From: Umboniibacter marinipuniceus
GTDB taxonomy: Bacteria > Pseudomonadota > Gammaproteobacteria > Pseudomonadales > DSM-25080
NCBI RefSeq assembly: GCF_003688415.1
Contig: NZ_REFJ01000003.1
Span: 248,001 to 312,000, forward strand
Direction of reading: 5' to 3'
DNA length: 64,000 nucleotides
Shown here: piece after piece, positions 29,130 through 38,749 of the stretch
How positions within the stretch are numbered: the first letter of the stretch is position 1
How the letters are laid out: every line of letters begins with the position of its first letter
The notes under the pieces: model-generated
Database searches by the model: none
What the model saw: only the letters and a program-made list of their open reading frames with translations
What the model was told of the DNA's origin: nothing
Translations under genes and position numbers: made by a program

Positions 29130-30689
29130 ATGCAGGCGACACAATTGTTTAAGCTATTCTCGTACATCCTGTTTCTCAGCGGATTCGTTTGCTTGACGAG
29201 CTGCCGCAGCTTGCCACCCGCCGACCAAATGAATCGTACCGAGAGTTTCGCCATTGGCAGTGACCGTGCATCTTCTCTCTCAGAGCACGTTAGCGAAGCG
29301 GTCGCAGCAAGGCCGGATCAGTCTGGATTTATGGTCCTCGCCGGTGGGGTCGATTCGTTCGTAGCAAGAATGAAGCTAATTGAAAGCGCGGAGATTTCGC
29401 TCGACGTTCAATACTATATTTGGCATAGCGACTCTACCGGGCTAGTTTTAGCCAATGCACTGATTGACGCTGCCGATAGAGGTGTCCGTGTCCGACTGCT
29501 CTTGGACGATCTAGACACTTCGGGGAAAGATTTAGGCTTAAGTGCCATAAACCAGCACCCGAACATCGAGGTCCGTGTATACAACCCGTTCGCCAATCGT
29601 TCATTTAGGCTATTTGAGAGTGTTAGCCAGCTTAATCGTGTTAACCATCGAATGCATAACAAATCACTTACTGCCGACGGTCAAGTAACCATTGTAGGTG
29701 GCCGGAACATTGGCAACGAATACTTTAATGCCGAAGGCCATGCCGCCTTCGCAGACCTTGATGTTTTGAGTATCGGTCCCGTTGTTGCAAAGGTCAGTGA
29801 CGCCTTCGATAGCTACTGGAACAGTCCGTGGGTTTATCCGTTTGAATTGATCGCTAATAACGTTGATCAGGACACCTTAGCTGGATTACAAGCAGAGCTC
29901 ACCGCAACGGTCGAACGAGAGAGTGAGAGTAATTATGCCCAGGCGGCCTCCGAATCCAAACTTTTAACATCCGAATATTACGATCAGTTCCCCCTGTACT
30001 GGGGTAAGGCCGAGGTGCTCTATGACGCACCTAACAAAGCTGAGACAGATAGCGCAGATACCGCCACTCACGTAGGCGCTAACTTGGCTAACCTGCTCCG
30101 AATAGCCAACCGAGACATCCTCATTATTTCAGCGTACTTTGTCCCAACTGACCACTTTGTCCAGGGAATGAAGATACTAGTAGAAAGCGGGGTTCGGGTG
30201 CGAATACTAACCAATTCTCTAGCTGCTAACGACGTTGGTATTGTTCATGCCGGCTACATGAACTACCGCGAGGCGTTAGTTGAGGCAGGGGTTGAACTTT
30301 ACGAATTCAAACCCAACGCAAACCGAGCAACCCCCCAAAAGCATTCGTTTGGATCTAGCAGAGCCAGCCTCCACGCCAAAACCTTTACCGTTGATGAACG
30401 CTATATGTTTGTCGGGAGCTTCAATTTGGATCCGCGTTCGATGGATCTGAATACCGAAATGGGCGTTCTTTTCGAAAGCACTCTGCTGGCAGAACGAGTC
30501 TCTAGAGAGTTTGATGAATCAATTCTGAATAAGGCCTATAGGGTAGAGCTGGATGAAAACCAAGCGTTGCGGTGGCGAACCACTGAAAACGGCGAGGAAA
30601 TCACATTTGAACACGAACCTGAAGTCGGATTCTTTCGCCGGATTAGTGTTAATATTCTCTCCTATATCGTCATTGAGTCCTGGCTTTAG
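29130..30689 (+). CDS. Phospholipase D-family lipoprotein (cardiolipin synthase-like)
   Basis: A 519-residue protein with a lipobox (CLTSC, Cys25) and two HKD motifs: HNKSLTAD near residue 178 and HAKTFTVD near residue 415, each with the His-x-Lys-x4-Asp pattern. These define the phospholipase D/cardiolipin synthase superfamily, and the closest type by layout is ClsC/YmdC, although lipidation suggests a periplasmic face. DLDVLSIGPVV and GSFNLDPRSMDLNTEMG are typical of this family. Whether it makes cardiolipin or hydrolyses a phosphodiester cannot be told. It precedes the glycerophosphotransferase gene by 48 bases. Confidence 0.9.
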   Translation: MQATQLFKLFSYILFLSGFVCLTSCRSLPPADQMNRTESFAIGSDRASSLSEHVSEAVAARPDQSGFMVLAGGVDSFVARMKLIESAEISLDVQYYIWHSDSTGLVLANALIDAADRGVRVRLLLDDLDTSGKDLGLSAINQHPNIEVRVYNPFANRSFRLFESVSQLNRVNHRMHNKSLTADGQVTIVGGRNIGNEYFNAEGHAAFADLDVLSIGPVVAKVSDAFDSYWNSPWVYPFELIANNVDQDTLAGLQAELTATVERESESNYAQAASESKLLTSEYYDQFPLYWGKAEVLYDAPNKAETDSADTATHVGANLANLLRIANRDILIISAYFVPTDHFVQGMKILVESGVRVRILTNSLAANDVGIVHAGYMNYREALVEAGVELYEFKPNANRATPQKHSFGSSRASLHAKTFTVDERYMFVGSFNLDPRSMDLNTEMGVLFESTLLAERVSREFDESILNKAYRVELDENQALRWRTTENGEEITFEHEPEVGFFRRISVNILSYIVIESWL

Positions 30690-30737
30690 AATTTCGCCCT
30701 CTTTGACTCTGCCATCACTCTAAATCAAGGAGCTATC

Positions 30738-31889
30738 GTGTCGCTGCTTTTCGCGATTCTACAGTTTTTCATCCCCCGAAATCGAGATATTTGGCTCTAT
30801 GCAGAAGGCCAACAACGTTCTTGTAGTCACTTTTTAGTTCAGTCGAAGGGGCTGGACTCGCGACGTCATGTCTACATTAGTAACAATTCTGTGCAAGCTA
30901 CCAATTTGGATAAGCTTGGCATTGAAACCTGTGCCGCCAGCTCGCTAAAGGCCAAATGGTTATCTATTCGAGCCGGTGTCTGGGTCATTTGCACCACTCG
31001 ACCGAATGAGTTAAATCATCGGCTCTCCGCAGGGGTAAAGCGGTTCAACATTTGGCATGGGATGCCAATCAAAGCCATCGCCCTCGAGAATTATAATCCC
31101 AAAACGTGGAAGAAAAGCGAGTTTAAGCGCCGTCGAAATCTTCGTCGTCAAACTAAAAAGTATCAGCGAGTCTCTTTCCTCTGTGCTACATCGCCGATGA
31201 GTCAAGCTCTCTACTGCAAGAGCTTTGCAAAGCCCCCTAGCGAGATGCCTATAGTTGGTGAACCGCGCAATGACTACCTCATTAAGCATCGCGGTAATCG
31301 CAATAATCTCATCGAGCGCTATGGTCACGGCTTCAAAACCGCCGCGAAGGTGTTTGTCTATATGCCAACGTTTCGCGATTACGGTAAATGGGAAACCAAA
31401 CTGGATTTGTTTAGGCTGAACCAATTTTTAGCCGACAACAACGCTATGCTGCTCATCAGAGCCCACCCTAGCGATCAAAGTCTTAATGATTTAGGTACGG
31501 ATTATAGCCACATCGTAAAATCTAGACCTCAGTCTGGCAGTTGGGACGATGCCTATGAAGAGCTCGTTGGTGCCGATGTACTCATCACCGACTATTCAAG
31601 CCTATTGTTCGAATACTTGCTCACTAGTCAACCTATCCTGTTATACCATCCGGACCGTGAGAAATATGAAAATAATCGCCACTTTGGATTGGACTTTGAG
31701 CAAGTCAAGCCGAGCGAAAGCATTACTGAGTTCGATGACTTACTCAACGCAATGTCGAGTTGCTTAGATGGCAGTTTCGATACCACGCTATTGGAAAGGT
31801 CAAAGGCTTTGATCCACTCGGTCACCGATGATAAGTCAAGTGAACGTGTCCATGCAGCAATCTGCGAACAGTTGAGCACTAACCCTTAA
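30738..31889 (+). CDS. CDP-glycerol glycerophosphotransferase-family protein (TagB/TagF-like)
   Basis: A 383-residue protein with the pattern of teichoic-acid polymerases: FNIWHGMPIKAI (catalytic His region), VGEPRNDYL, VFVYMPTFRD, LLIRAHPSD and DVLITDYSSLLFEYLL near the C-terminus. Enzymes of this family transfer glycerol phosphate from CDP-glycerol; in Gram-negatives they act on capsule or LPS. The start is GTG with AAGGAG six bases before it. It follows a phospholipase D lipoprotein gene, an uncommon pairing that hints at glycerophosphate chemistry in the envelope, but this is inference. An intrinsic terminator follows. Confidence 0.88.
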   Translation: MSLLFAILQFFIPRNRDIWLYAEGQQRSCSHFLVQSKGLDSRRHVYISNNSVQATNLDKLGIETCAASSLKAKWLSIRAGVWVICTTRPNELNHRLSAGVKRFNIWHGMPIKAIALENYNPKTWKKSEFKRRRNLRRQTKKYQRVSFLCATSPMSQALYCKSFAKPPSEMPIVGEPRNDYLIKHRGNRNNLIERYGHGFKTAAKVFVYMPTFRDYGKWETKLDLFRLNQFLADNNAMLLIRAHPSDQSLNDLGTDYSHIVKSRPQSGSWDDAYEELVGADVLITDYSSLLFEYLLTSQPILLYHPDREKYENNRHFGLDFEQVKPSESITEFDDLLNAMSSCLDGSFDTTLLERSKALIHSVTDDKSSERVHAAICEQLSTNP

Positions 31890-31918
31890 CTACTAGCCTG
31901 CCATAGTTCTCTGAACGA

Positions 31919-31947
31919 AAAAAAGCCCCTAATTATAGGGGCTTTTT
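31919..31947. terminator. Bidirectional intrinsic terminator
   Basis: AAAAAAGCCCCTA and TAGGGGCTTTTT form a strong stem with a four-base apex; A-tracts on the left and T-tracts on the right let it act in both directions, after the glycerophosphotransferase (+) and possibly after the LpoB-like gene (-). Confidence 0.9.
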
Positions 31948-32015
31948 GCTGGTCCTTTACCACTTAGTACGCTGGCAAAGGTAGCCTTCATTTCGATAGA
32001 CTCACCAGCGTGAGA

Positions 32016-32618
32016 TTACCAACTTGCACCGCGTTGACCGGTGACTTTAGCGATAACTCGCTCTCCTTCCCAGTAAGCTAAACCGGTCTTTAGATCAGTC
32101 AGTGTCAACTGGAAGTAGTACTCAACACGCGTATCATTATTATCCAAGTTGTTGTTGCGCTGAAGAATCTTGCCGCTCATCGAAAAATCAGGTGCAATCA
32201 CCGTGCCGTTTTCTTGCACGGTACTTTGGTCCACCATTTTGTCATTTTGTAATTCGCGCATTTCTCGGGTTGCGTTGTCAGAACCATCAAATGCTGTGGT
32301 TACAAAAAATCGACCCGAGTTGAGCAACTGAACACGCATCCCCTTAACAAGCTGATCGGTATCTATTCGTTGCATCGTGTCATTCGTTACCGACGAAATG
32401 TGAATCACATAACGCTCGCCCTGTGCCGTTTCCGGGTGAACCATTAATGGTGAGGCAATAATTTCTGCCGTTAGCTCGTTCGCCGCGGCCTGAAAATCTG
32501 CGTAGTTAAGGCCTGGGGTCTGATTACTATTTGGATCCGTTGGATCAATAGTGTGCGTTGGCGTTTGGCAACCCACTAGGCCAACAAACAGACTCAAAAT
32601 AATAGCAATTCTCAACAT
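32016..32618 (-). CDS. LpoB-like lipoprotein (penicillin-binding protein activator family)
   Basis: A 200-residue lipoprotein (lipobox LVGC, Cys17) with a disordered Pro/Asn-rich linker and then a domain with the LpoB pattern: IASPLMVHP, RFFVTTAF, DFSMSGKIL and YYFQLTLTDLKTGLAYWEGE. LpoB proteins reach through the periplasm to stimulate PBP1b. The next gene upstream encodes a COG3014 lipoprotein, and the pair recurs in Vibrio-type genomes. The spacing is 13 bases, so it is one transcript. Its target synthase is not known here. Confidence 0.85.
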   Translation of the reverse strand: MLRIAIILSLFVGLVGCQTPTHTIDPTDPNSNQTPGLNYADFQAAANELTAEIIASPLMVHPETAQGERYVIHISSVTNDTMQRIDTDQLVKGMRVQLLNSGRFFVTTAFDGSDNATREMRELQNDKMVDQSTVQENGTVIAPDFSMSGKILQRNNNLDNNDTRVEYYFQLTLTDLKTGLAYWEGERVIAKVTGQRGASW

Positions 32619-32631
32619 GGTAATGTGCTCC

Positions 32632-34014
32632 TTATGGGATATTTATTACGTCGATAACCGGCTCAGTACCCGGCGCGACCTGTTGTACGTAGACTACGTG
32701 TGCACTCGCATTGGTATCGAGCCGGACCTTATTCACACCATTCGCTAATGTTAGATAGAGATCTCTATTTCGGCGTGTTGTGCGAATAACATTGAACTCC
32801 TCGGGTAACGCCGAAAAGCTTCTAGTATCCGCGCTAGTTGAAGCGATTTGAGCCATCATCGCCAGTGCGGTAGCCCAGCCGTCGTCGTCCTTTTTAGCCA
32901 CTTCATGTGTCGCCATAGCTTTAAGCGTAGCACGGATAATTTCACGAGTAAGAATCACAGGATACTCAGCCTTGAACTCTGCACCAATGATACGATCCAT
33001 ATCGGCAATTTGTTGGGCTTGGTCCGATCCCACACTGGCCGACTGAAAGTGGGTAGGTCGTGGCTGAAGTGTTGGTAATGCAATAGTAAAGTAGTCGTGG
33101 AAGCTACGATCAAAGTAGATAGGGATACCAAAACGAAACTCACGTTTGGCCACTGACAAACCTGATTCAATAAAGACCCAAACATCACCATCGGGTCGAA
33201 AACTACTATCTCCTGCCGCCAAAGCACGCGCCATATTAAAGTCCCGCTGTGCCGATTCGCTCCCCGTCAGCGAGTACACCCGGCGAAAGGAATCCGCCGC
33301 CAACTCGTAGTCGTTGGCTGAAGTTGCGTAAAGTAGCCTAAACAGTCCCGCGGAATAAGTGGTAAACGGGTTAACGTAGCCATCGTAGGCTCGCCAGGTG
33401 GGCTCGAATAGCTGCGCCTGCTGGCGCTGCAGTTGCTTTAACGACGCGTCATAAGCCAAATCAATCGAAGCGGGATCATCCGCCTGCGAAACCAAGCTCT
33501 GTTGTGCTTCAATTTGTGATGAGAAATAACGTACCGCCAGACGTTGGCGCTCTTCGGCACGATTAAATTCTACTCGGGCATTGGCGACATCCTCGAGCTG
33601 CCAAAAACTCCAAGCTTTGTAGGTATTCGCCATGACGCCATCTGCGTACTTCGCCTCATAATCTAAAGCGGCGTCGTTTAGCAGCAACCCGCCGACCGAC
33701 TCCCCGGCCTTAGCCACCGCAGATTCGTTGACCTCGAAGTGCATACGACGCTCAGCATCGTCGAACGCTGCAATGGCAGCACGATGATTACCTGCTCTTC
33801 GCTCAACGGCGCCAAGCTGCAGTGCCCAAAGTAAGTTGCTGGCCCGCTGCTGTGAATTAAGCTCCGCGTACTCCTGAGCAAGCGCTAGCGACTGAACGGA
33901 ATCTCCCGTTCGCCAGGCTTCATCAAACGATGCTTGTTTAGACTGTTGAACCACCCCTACACAGGCAGTCAATGACAACAGTGATAACCCCAACCAGGTT
34001 CTTCTTCGCAACAC
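32632..34014 (-). CDS. COG3014-type lipoprotein with TPR-like repeats
   Basis: A 460-residue lipoprotein (SLTAC at about residues 14-18) whose N-terminal half has helical repeat patterns typical of TPR: WALQLGAVERRAGNHRAAIAAFDDAERR and YKAWSFWQLEDVANARVEFNRAEER are split here as short motifs only. The C-terminal half has a beta-rich segment (VWVFIESGLSVAKREFRFGIPI). It is probably co-transcribed with the LpoB-like gene, which suggests a role with cell-wall synthesis. The function is not known; the family name is given from pattern memory and should be checked. Confidence 0.75.
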   Translation of the reverse strand: MLRRRTWLGLSLLSLTACVGVVQQSKQASFDEAWRTGDSVQSLALAQEYAELNSQQRASNLLWALQLGAVERRAGNHRAAIAAFDDAERRMHFEVNESAVAKAGESVGGLLLNDAALDYEAKYADGVMANTYKAWSFWQLEDVANARVEFNRAEERQRLAVRYFSSQIEAQQSLVSQADDPASIDLAYDASLKQLQRQQAQLFEPTWRAYDGYVNPFTTYSAGLFRLLYATSANDYELAADSFRRVYSLTGSESAQRDFNMARALAAGDSSFRPDGDVWVFIESGLSVAKREFRFGIPIYFDRSFHDYFTIALPTLQPRPTHFQSASVGSDQAQQIADMDRIIGAEFKAEYPVILTREIIRATLKAMATHEVAKKDDDGWATALAMMAQIASTSADTRSFSALPEEFNVIRTTRRNRDLYLTLANGVNKVRLDTNASAHVVYVQQVAPGTEPVIDVINIP

Positions 34015-34230
34015 CGAAACACTCCGTTTTCTTTAGTTAAGACAGCTACTTTATTCTGCCAATACAGTATTATGTGCTCCTCACCGCAGCAGGACTACAC
34101 CTGTGCCAAGCTCACGACGTTGACTCGGTCTAATGACTGTACTAGTAAGTCTACCGCAAATTTAACATTGAACTGTGAACTTATTTTTCATTCAGAGACT
34201 CAGGCATTAAAGGCTGTAGTGTTAGTGCAT

Positions 34231-35145
34231 TCATCGCTCACTTTCAATTACCCCAATATCACAGCTAATAGTTTGCCCATCTACCGGGTCTTCAAAACTT
34301 AACGCCCGCGCTTTTAACTTGAGCGGAGCTGTCAATTGATCTGGCTTCTTCTCCCGCAGCTTTGGGTAAAAGGGATCATTCATTATAGGATGTCCAAGAG
34401 CAGCCATGTGCACGCGGAGCTGGTGCGTTTTGCCAGTGACAGGCTCTAACTCAAAACGATAGGCGTCATCGAGCGGTCCCAAAAATTGAATCCGACTATA
34501 GGAATTCGCTTCACCCTCGTCTTCACGCCAACAAAAGCTCGGCTCACCTCTAACGAGTTTTGAGCGGTGGTGAACAATGTGCCCTGCAGAACTTTCTGGC
34601 GCGTATATCGAAAGCGCTTCGTAGCGCTTGCGAATAAGACCATCGCGAAATAAACGATGGTATCGGTCTCTATCCGCCGCTCGTTTACAGAGCAGTACCA
34701 AGCCCTCGGTAAGCCGATCCAATTGATGGACCGCGGTTAGCTCAGAGGAGTAGCCTCGCGCCACCAAACGTCCAACCACGGTCTCTGTAATAAATTGCCC
34801 GCCAGGATTTACCGGTAAAAATGAGGGTTTATTCACGATCAAACAGTGTTCCGTTTCGAACACAATGTTAAGATCTAGTGGAATGGTTGGTTCTTTATGA
34901 ACCTCGCGATAATAGAGAAGCTCCAATTGAGGCTCAAATAATTGATCCACTAATATCGGCACGCGCGCCGAGTTTAAAACTAAACCTCGAGCAATACGGT
35001 CAAGCCATTCAGCTCTACTGACGTTGGGGAATCGTTCAGCTAAGAAGTCCACGACAAGGCCCGAACCATGGTGGGGAAGAAAGACTCGGCTTGCCTGTAC
35101 ACCATTAATTATCGACTTAGTGGCTGTCTCTGAGTTGGATTTCAA
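34231..35145 (-). CDS. RluA-family pseudouridine synthase
   Basis: A 304-residue enzyme that isomerises uridine to pseudouridine in RNA. An S4-like N-terminal part (EWLDRIARGLVLNSARV) precedes the catalytic domain, whose core motif is HQLDRLTEGLVLLCKR with the catalytic Asp (usual form HRLDxxTSG, here Gln replaces Arg). ETEHCLIVNKPSFLPV and TGKTHQLRVHMAALGHPI are also family segments. The exact target (TruC-, RluA- or RluC/D-like) cannot be told from this. It stands alone between divergent and convergent neighbours. Confidence 0.9.
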   Translation of the reverse strand: MKSNSETATKSIINGVQASRVFLPHHGSGLVVDFLAERFPNVSRAEWLDRIARGLVLNSARVPILVDQLFEPQLELLYYREVHKEPTIPLDLNIVFETEHCLIVNKPSFLPVNPGGQFITETVVGRLVARGYSSELTAVHQLDRLTEGLVLLCKRAADRDRYHRLFRDGLIRKRYEALSIYAPESSAGHIVHHRSKLVRGEPSFCWREDEGEANSYSRIQFLGPLDDAYRFELEPVTGKTHQLRVHMAALGHPIMNDPFYPKLREKKPDQLTAPLKLKARALSFEDPVDGQTISCDIGVIESER

Positions 35146-35215
35146 CTTGACAAATTCCCCACATTAGATTAAAAAAACAAATATAAGTTAAATAAGATTA
35201 ACAAGGAGTTGCAAT

Positions 35216-35809
35216 ATGGACATCTCAACCATCATTATTCTAGTCGTTCTGGCGGCCATAGTCTTCTACGTAGTGGGTATTTTCAACAAGCTGGTGAAAC
35301 TAAAGAACCGCTTATTGAATGCCTTTGCACAAATCGAAGTCCAACTTAAGCGCCGCTACGACCTGATCCCCAATTTGGTGGAGTCAACCAAGGCCTATCT
35401 TTCTCATGAGTCTGAGACCCTCGAAGCGGTAATTACGGCAAGAAATAGCGCAGCCTCAGCGCTGAAAGCAATGGCTGCAAACCCCTCAGGCGTGCAAATG
35501 AGTAAACTTGGCGCTGCAGAGGGCGGTCTAATGGCTGCCATGGATAAGCTATCCGTTACCATTGAGGCTTACCCTGAACTGAAGGCCGATCAAACCGTAG
35601 CGCGCTTGACCGAAGAGCTGAGTTCAACGGAAAACCGTATTGCGTTTGCACGTCAAGCCTACAATGACGATGTCAACAGCTACAATACTTACAAGCAGTC
35701 ATTCCCGAACAACTTTGTTGCCGGCTTCTTTGGTCATGTACAGAATGGTGTTTGGTTAGAGTTTGATGACAGTGCCCAGATTCAGGCTGCACCAAAAGTT
35801 AGCTTCTAA
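35216..35809 (+). CDS. LemA family protein
   Basis: A 197-residue membrane protein with one N-terminal transmembrane helix (about 5-22) and a coiled-coil-rich exported part. The LemA pattern is unmistakable: RLLNAFAQIEVQLKRRYDLIPNLVE is split into RLLNAFAQIEVQL and RRYDLIPNLVE, followed by a helical region with LSSTENRIAFARQAYNDDV and SFPNNFVAGFF. LemA is often encoded next to an M48 protease, as here (eight bases). The precise role is unknown; proposed partners include HtpX-type proteases and sensor kinases. Confidence 0.93.
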   Translation: MDISTIIILVVLAAIVFYVVGIFNKLVKLKNRLLNAFAQIEVQLKRRYDLIPNLVESTKAYLSHESETLEAVITARNSAASALKAMAANPSGVQMSKLGAAEGGLMAAMDKLSVTIEAYPELKADQTVARLTEELSSTENRIAFARQAYNDDVNSYNTYKQSFPNNFVAGFFGHVQNGVWLEFDDSAQIQAAPKVSF

Positions 35810-35817
35810 GTTTAGTT

Positions 35818-37632
35818 ATGCAGTTTTTCGACGAGCAGGACCGCAGCCGGAGGCAATCTAGGTTATTGTTGAGCCTTTTTGCGCTAGCGGTACTCGCCCT
35901 GCTAGCCGTTACCCACTTTGCGTTCTACGGTATGATGCTCTTTGTAGACAACGCTAATACCTCTGAGCAAGGCGTGGCTATATATTGGTGGGCCGACGCC
36001 CTGATACTCATTACCATCGCCGGGGCGTCCTTTTATCGGTGGTTAACACTTCGCCGTGGCGGCATCATCGTTGCACAAGAGTTAGGCGGTGAACTTGTGG
36101 ATATCAATGACGGCCAGCGCTACCTCCAGGCAATGAATATTGTCGAGGAAATGGCCGTTGCCGCTACAACTCCAGCCCCCAGCCTCTTTATTCTAAAAAA
36201 TGAGCAAGGGATTAACGCCTTTGCCGCAGGCAGCACGCCCAGTAATGCTGTGATCGCGCTAACTCAAGGGGCCATTGACAACCTCAATCGCGACCAGGTT
36301 CAGGCTGTCGTCGCCCATGAATTTGGTCATATTGTGAATCGCGATATTCGGATTAACTTCCAAATGATGGCTCTGCTTTTTGGGATTGAGTTTATTGCAT
36401 TGATCGGCCGCCATGCGATGGCGGTCGTGGGTAGCTCTCGCCCCCGTCGTAACTCATCCTCTGGTAAGGGAACACTGGCGATCGCCGTGATCGGCGGTGT
36501 CCTATTTCTCTTCGGAAGTATCGGCGCCTACTTGGCCAAGCTCATTAAGCTCGCGGTTAATCGGCAGCGCGAGTATTTGGCCGATGCAACGGCCGTAGAA
36601 TTTACTCGCTACCCCGAAGCGCTTGCTACCGCGCTCACTAAGATTTCACAGCACCGCACTGGTGGTCGCGTACTACATGAAAATACCAGTGCCATGGCAC
36701 ACCTCTTTTTCTATCGGCCTCTTGGTTCTTGGAGTGGCAGAGGCACCCACCCGCCCTTGGCTGATCGGGTGGCACGATTAGGCTATCAACTTGATGCGCT
36801 ACAGGACGCGCTGGCAGAGAAGCTTGTTTCACCACCCGTCCAAAAAACACGTTCCGACGGTAAAGTGGCAAGTTCATCGTTGTTGAACGAAGCACATCAA
36901 CGTCTGGCTGGGCTATCTCCATCTCTGGTTGCTGCCGCCCACAACCCCTCTTTGGCAGCGATACTTATCCCCGCTATTGTTATTCAGCGAGCGACCAGTT
37001 CGAATGGTAGTCAGGTTTCTCCACCTGAAGCCCTAACACAAGGTCTTGATCAAAGTGCCCTAAGCTGCCTAAACGAGTTGACTGCAAACCTCGAGACAAC
37101 CGGCCCCTCATCGCTGTTAGCGCTAACAGAAATTACCCTACCAACACTTAAGCAACTGCCGCCCAGTGAGCAGCGGAAATTACGAAAGAAGCTCAAGCAA
37201 CTTTTGGAACACGCAGAGCAACCTCAAGCCTTCCAATGGTGTTTAGCTGTGTTAGTAGAGTTCTATCTCGAGCAAGAGCCACCCCATCGACCATCTATTC
37301 GATCAATGAGGAAGTTGAAAGGACCGTTGAGCTTAGTTATTTGGAGTTTCTTTACGCTGGGTGAAACATCAACTCAGCTGCAGGATAATATCGCCGAGCT
37401 CGCTCGCAACGCCCTCGGCTTTGACATCGCAAAGCGCGAAGCGACGCCGGTCGAATTCAGTCATTTTTTGCATGCAGTTCAACGCATAAATTGCGCCACG
37501 CCGCTCATTAAGCGTAACTTGCTCAACTTACTTGAAAAACTCGCGCAAGCCGACAATGTCTCCACCCAAGCAGAGCTCGACATGCTGAAATCATTGAGTA
37601 TTGTTTGGGACTGCCCGCTGAAGCTTAGGTAG
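35818..37632 (+). CDS. M48-family membrane metalloprotease
   Basis: A 604-residue zinc protease. Two transmembrane helices (about 17-43 and 55-70) precede the catalytic domain, where HEFGH near residue 168 supplies two zinc ligands and the catalytic Glu; a second pair of hydrophobic segments lies at about 187-240, and EYLADATAVEFTR near 252 supplies the third ligand. HtpX has about 290 residues, so the C-terminal 300 residues are an added, helical, unassigned domain. It follows lemA by eight bases and the two are surely co-transcribed. It is likely a membrane quality-control protease. Confidence 0.92.
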   Translation: MQFFDEQDRSRRQSRLLLSLFALAVLALLAVTHFAFYGMMLFVDNANTSEQGVAIYWWADALILITIAGASFYRWLTLRRGGIIVAQELGGELVDINDGQRYLQAMNIVEEMAVAATTPAPSLFILKNEQGINAFAAGSTPSNAVIALTQGAIDNLNRDQVQAVVAHEFGHIVNRDIRINFQMMALLFGIEFIALIGRHAMAVVGSSRPRRNSSSGKGTLAIAVIGGVLFLFGSIGAYLAKLIKLAVNRQREYLADATAVEFTRYPEALATALTKISQHRTGGRVLHENTSAMAHLFFYRPLGSWSGRGTHPPLADRVARLGYQLDALQDALAEKLVSPPVQKTRSDGKVASSSLLNEAHQRLAGLSPSLVAAAHNPSLAAILIPAIVIQRATSSNGSQVSPPEALTQGLDQSALSCLNELTANLETTGPSSLLALTEITLPTLKQLPPSEQRKLRKKLKQLLEHAEQPQAFQWCLAVLVEFYLEQEPPHRPSIRSMRKLKGPLSLVIWSFFTLGETSTQLQDNIAELARNALGFDIAKREATPVEFSHFLHAVQRINCATPLIKRNLLNLLEKLAQADNVSTQAELDMLKSLSIVWDCPLKLR

Positions 37633-37653
37633 CTGCGAACGTCTTTTGGTAGT

Positions 37654-37677
37654 GCCTCCTTCGATTATTCGGGAGGC
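37654..37677. terminator. Possible convergent terminator hairpin
   Basis: GCCTCC and GGAGGC pair in the gap between the M48 protease (+) and the GT4 gene (-). No T-tract follows on either strand, so termination is only a possibility. Confidence 0.3.
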
Positions 37678-37696
37678 GACTGCAACATGTTGATTA

Positions 37697-38749
37697 CTAT
37701 TTGATTAGATCAAGGTGAGCGTCGACGATTTGCTCAGCGCTGACGAAGTTAAGCTTTGGCACGGAAAATTGTTCTGGCGAAGCAACTAAGACGCGGAGTT
37801 TACTGGCAAGCGCCTCTTCATCGCCAAAGGGAACCCGTTGATGATCGGCGAGTAGCGCTTTGGTTGCCAGCCCCGAATCCTGCGCGACGAACCCAGTATT
37901 CAATATCGCACTCTCCCTGATAACTAAGCCCTGAGCTTCATTTTCGGCACAAAGCACAAAGCCCACTGCATGGCGGATAAACGGATAAGGATTGGCAATA
38001 AATCCAGTGAGAATAATATCCTTGCTCCGTCCGAGCGCTTTAATTTGCTCGCGTATTACTGGCTCTTCCTTACCTGATCCGACAATGACCAGTTTCTCGC
38101 TAATACCGCTTTTTACGTAGGCATTAATTAGGTGGTCAAGATGTTTGCTCGCTTCAAAACGACCAACACTAACCAGATAGCCCTCGACGCCAGGATTAAA
38201 GGCACGCGACTTGAGATCAATATCTTCAGTTATTATGGGCGTGGGCAGTACAGAAGTGGCAAATCTCGACCCCGTAAAACGAACAAAGTCCTCAACAACG
38301 TCCTCACAATTACCGGCTACCGGCTTACTTCGATAAACCTTCAACACCTCGTTCGGGTCCCAGGCTTTTAGCGTGGTTTTCACTTCGTCCGACAATGCCG
38401 CGTGAAGCACTAATACCACGTTAGCCAACTTGCTTCGTGACAACACTAGGTCAACGGGAAAGAGATTCGACAAAATGAGGTCAGGCTGACCGATGAACCG
38501 TTTAACCCAGCGATCAAATCGCTTAGCTACCCAGGTTCCGCGTAAAAATCGGGGAATAGAGCGGTATTTAGCGTAGGGAAAATAGTGAACGGTAATACCA
38601 GGGGGAATGTCATGTTCAATCTGATTTTTAAACACCACAATATCAACGTGGTGACCTGCATCCACGAGTAGCTTTGCCAAGCTAATTACATTGCGCTCGG
38701 CGCCACCACCGCGCAGCGTAAATATAGCGAGCAAAACATGCTTATTCAT
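37697..38749 (-). CDS. Glycosyltransferase family 4 protein
   Basis: A 350-residue GT-B glycosyltransferase. The N-terminal LRGGGAERNVISLAKLL is the acceptor-side glycine-rich motif of GT4 enzymes, and the C-terminal domain has LVSVGRFEASKHLD, LVIVGSGKEEP and GFIANPYPFIRHA with the EAQGLVIRESA donor-binding segment (usual E-x7-E). It probably adds a sugar to the LPS core, O-antigen or capsule. It overlaps the GT25 gene by four bases (ATGA) and belongs to a three-gene operon with it and an unknown gene. The donor and acceptor are unknown. Confidence 0.93.
   Translation of the reverse strand: MNKHVLLAIFTLRGGGAERNVISLAKLLVDAGHHVDIVVFKNQIEHDIPPGITVHYFPYAKYRSIPRFLRGTWVAKRFDRWVKRFIGQPDLILSNLFPVDLVLSRSKLANVVLVLHAALSDEVKTTLKAWDPNEVLKVYRSKPVAGNCEDVVEDFVRFTGSRFATSVLPTPIITEDIDLKSRAFNPGVEGYLVSVGRFEASKHLDHLINAYVKSGISEKLVIVGSGKEEPVIREQIKALGRSKDIILTGFIANPYPFIRHAVGFVLCAENEAQGLVIRESAILNTGFVAQDSGLATKALLADHQRVPFGDEEALASKLRVLVASPEQFSVPKLNFVSAEQIVDAHLDLIK

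Noticed and set aside
34072..34302. 76-codon frame between the COG3014 and RluA-family genes
   Set aside because: No ribosome site or family pattern, and it overlaps the pseudouridine synthase end on the other strand.
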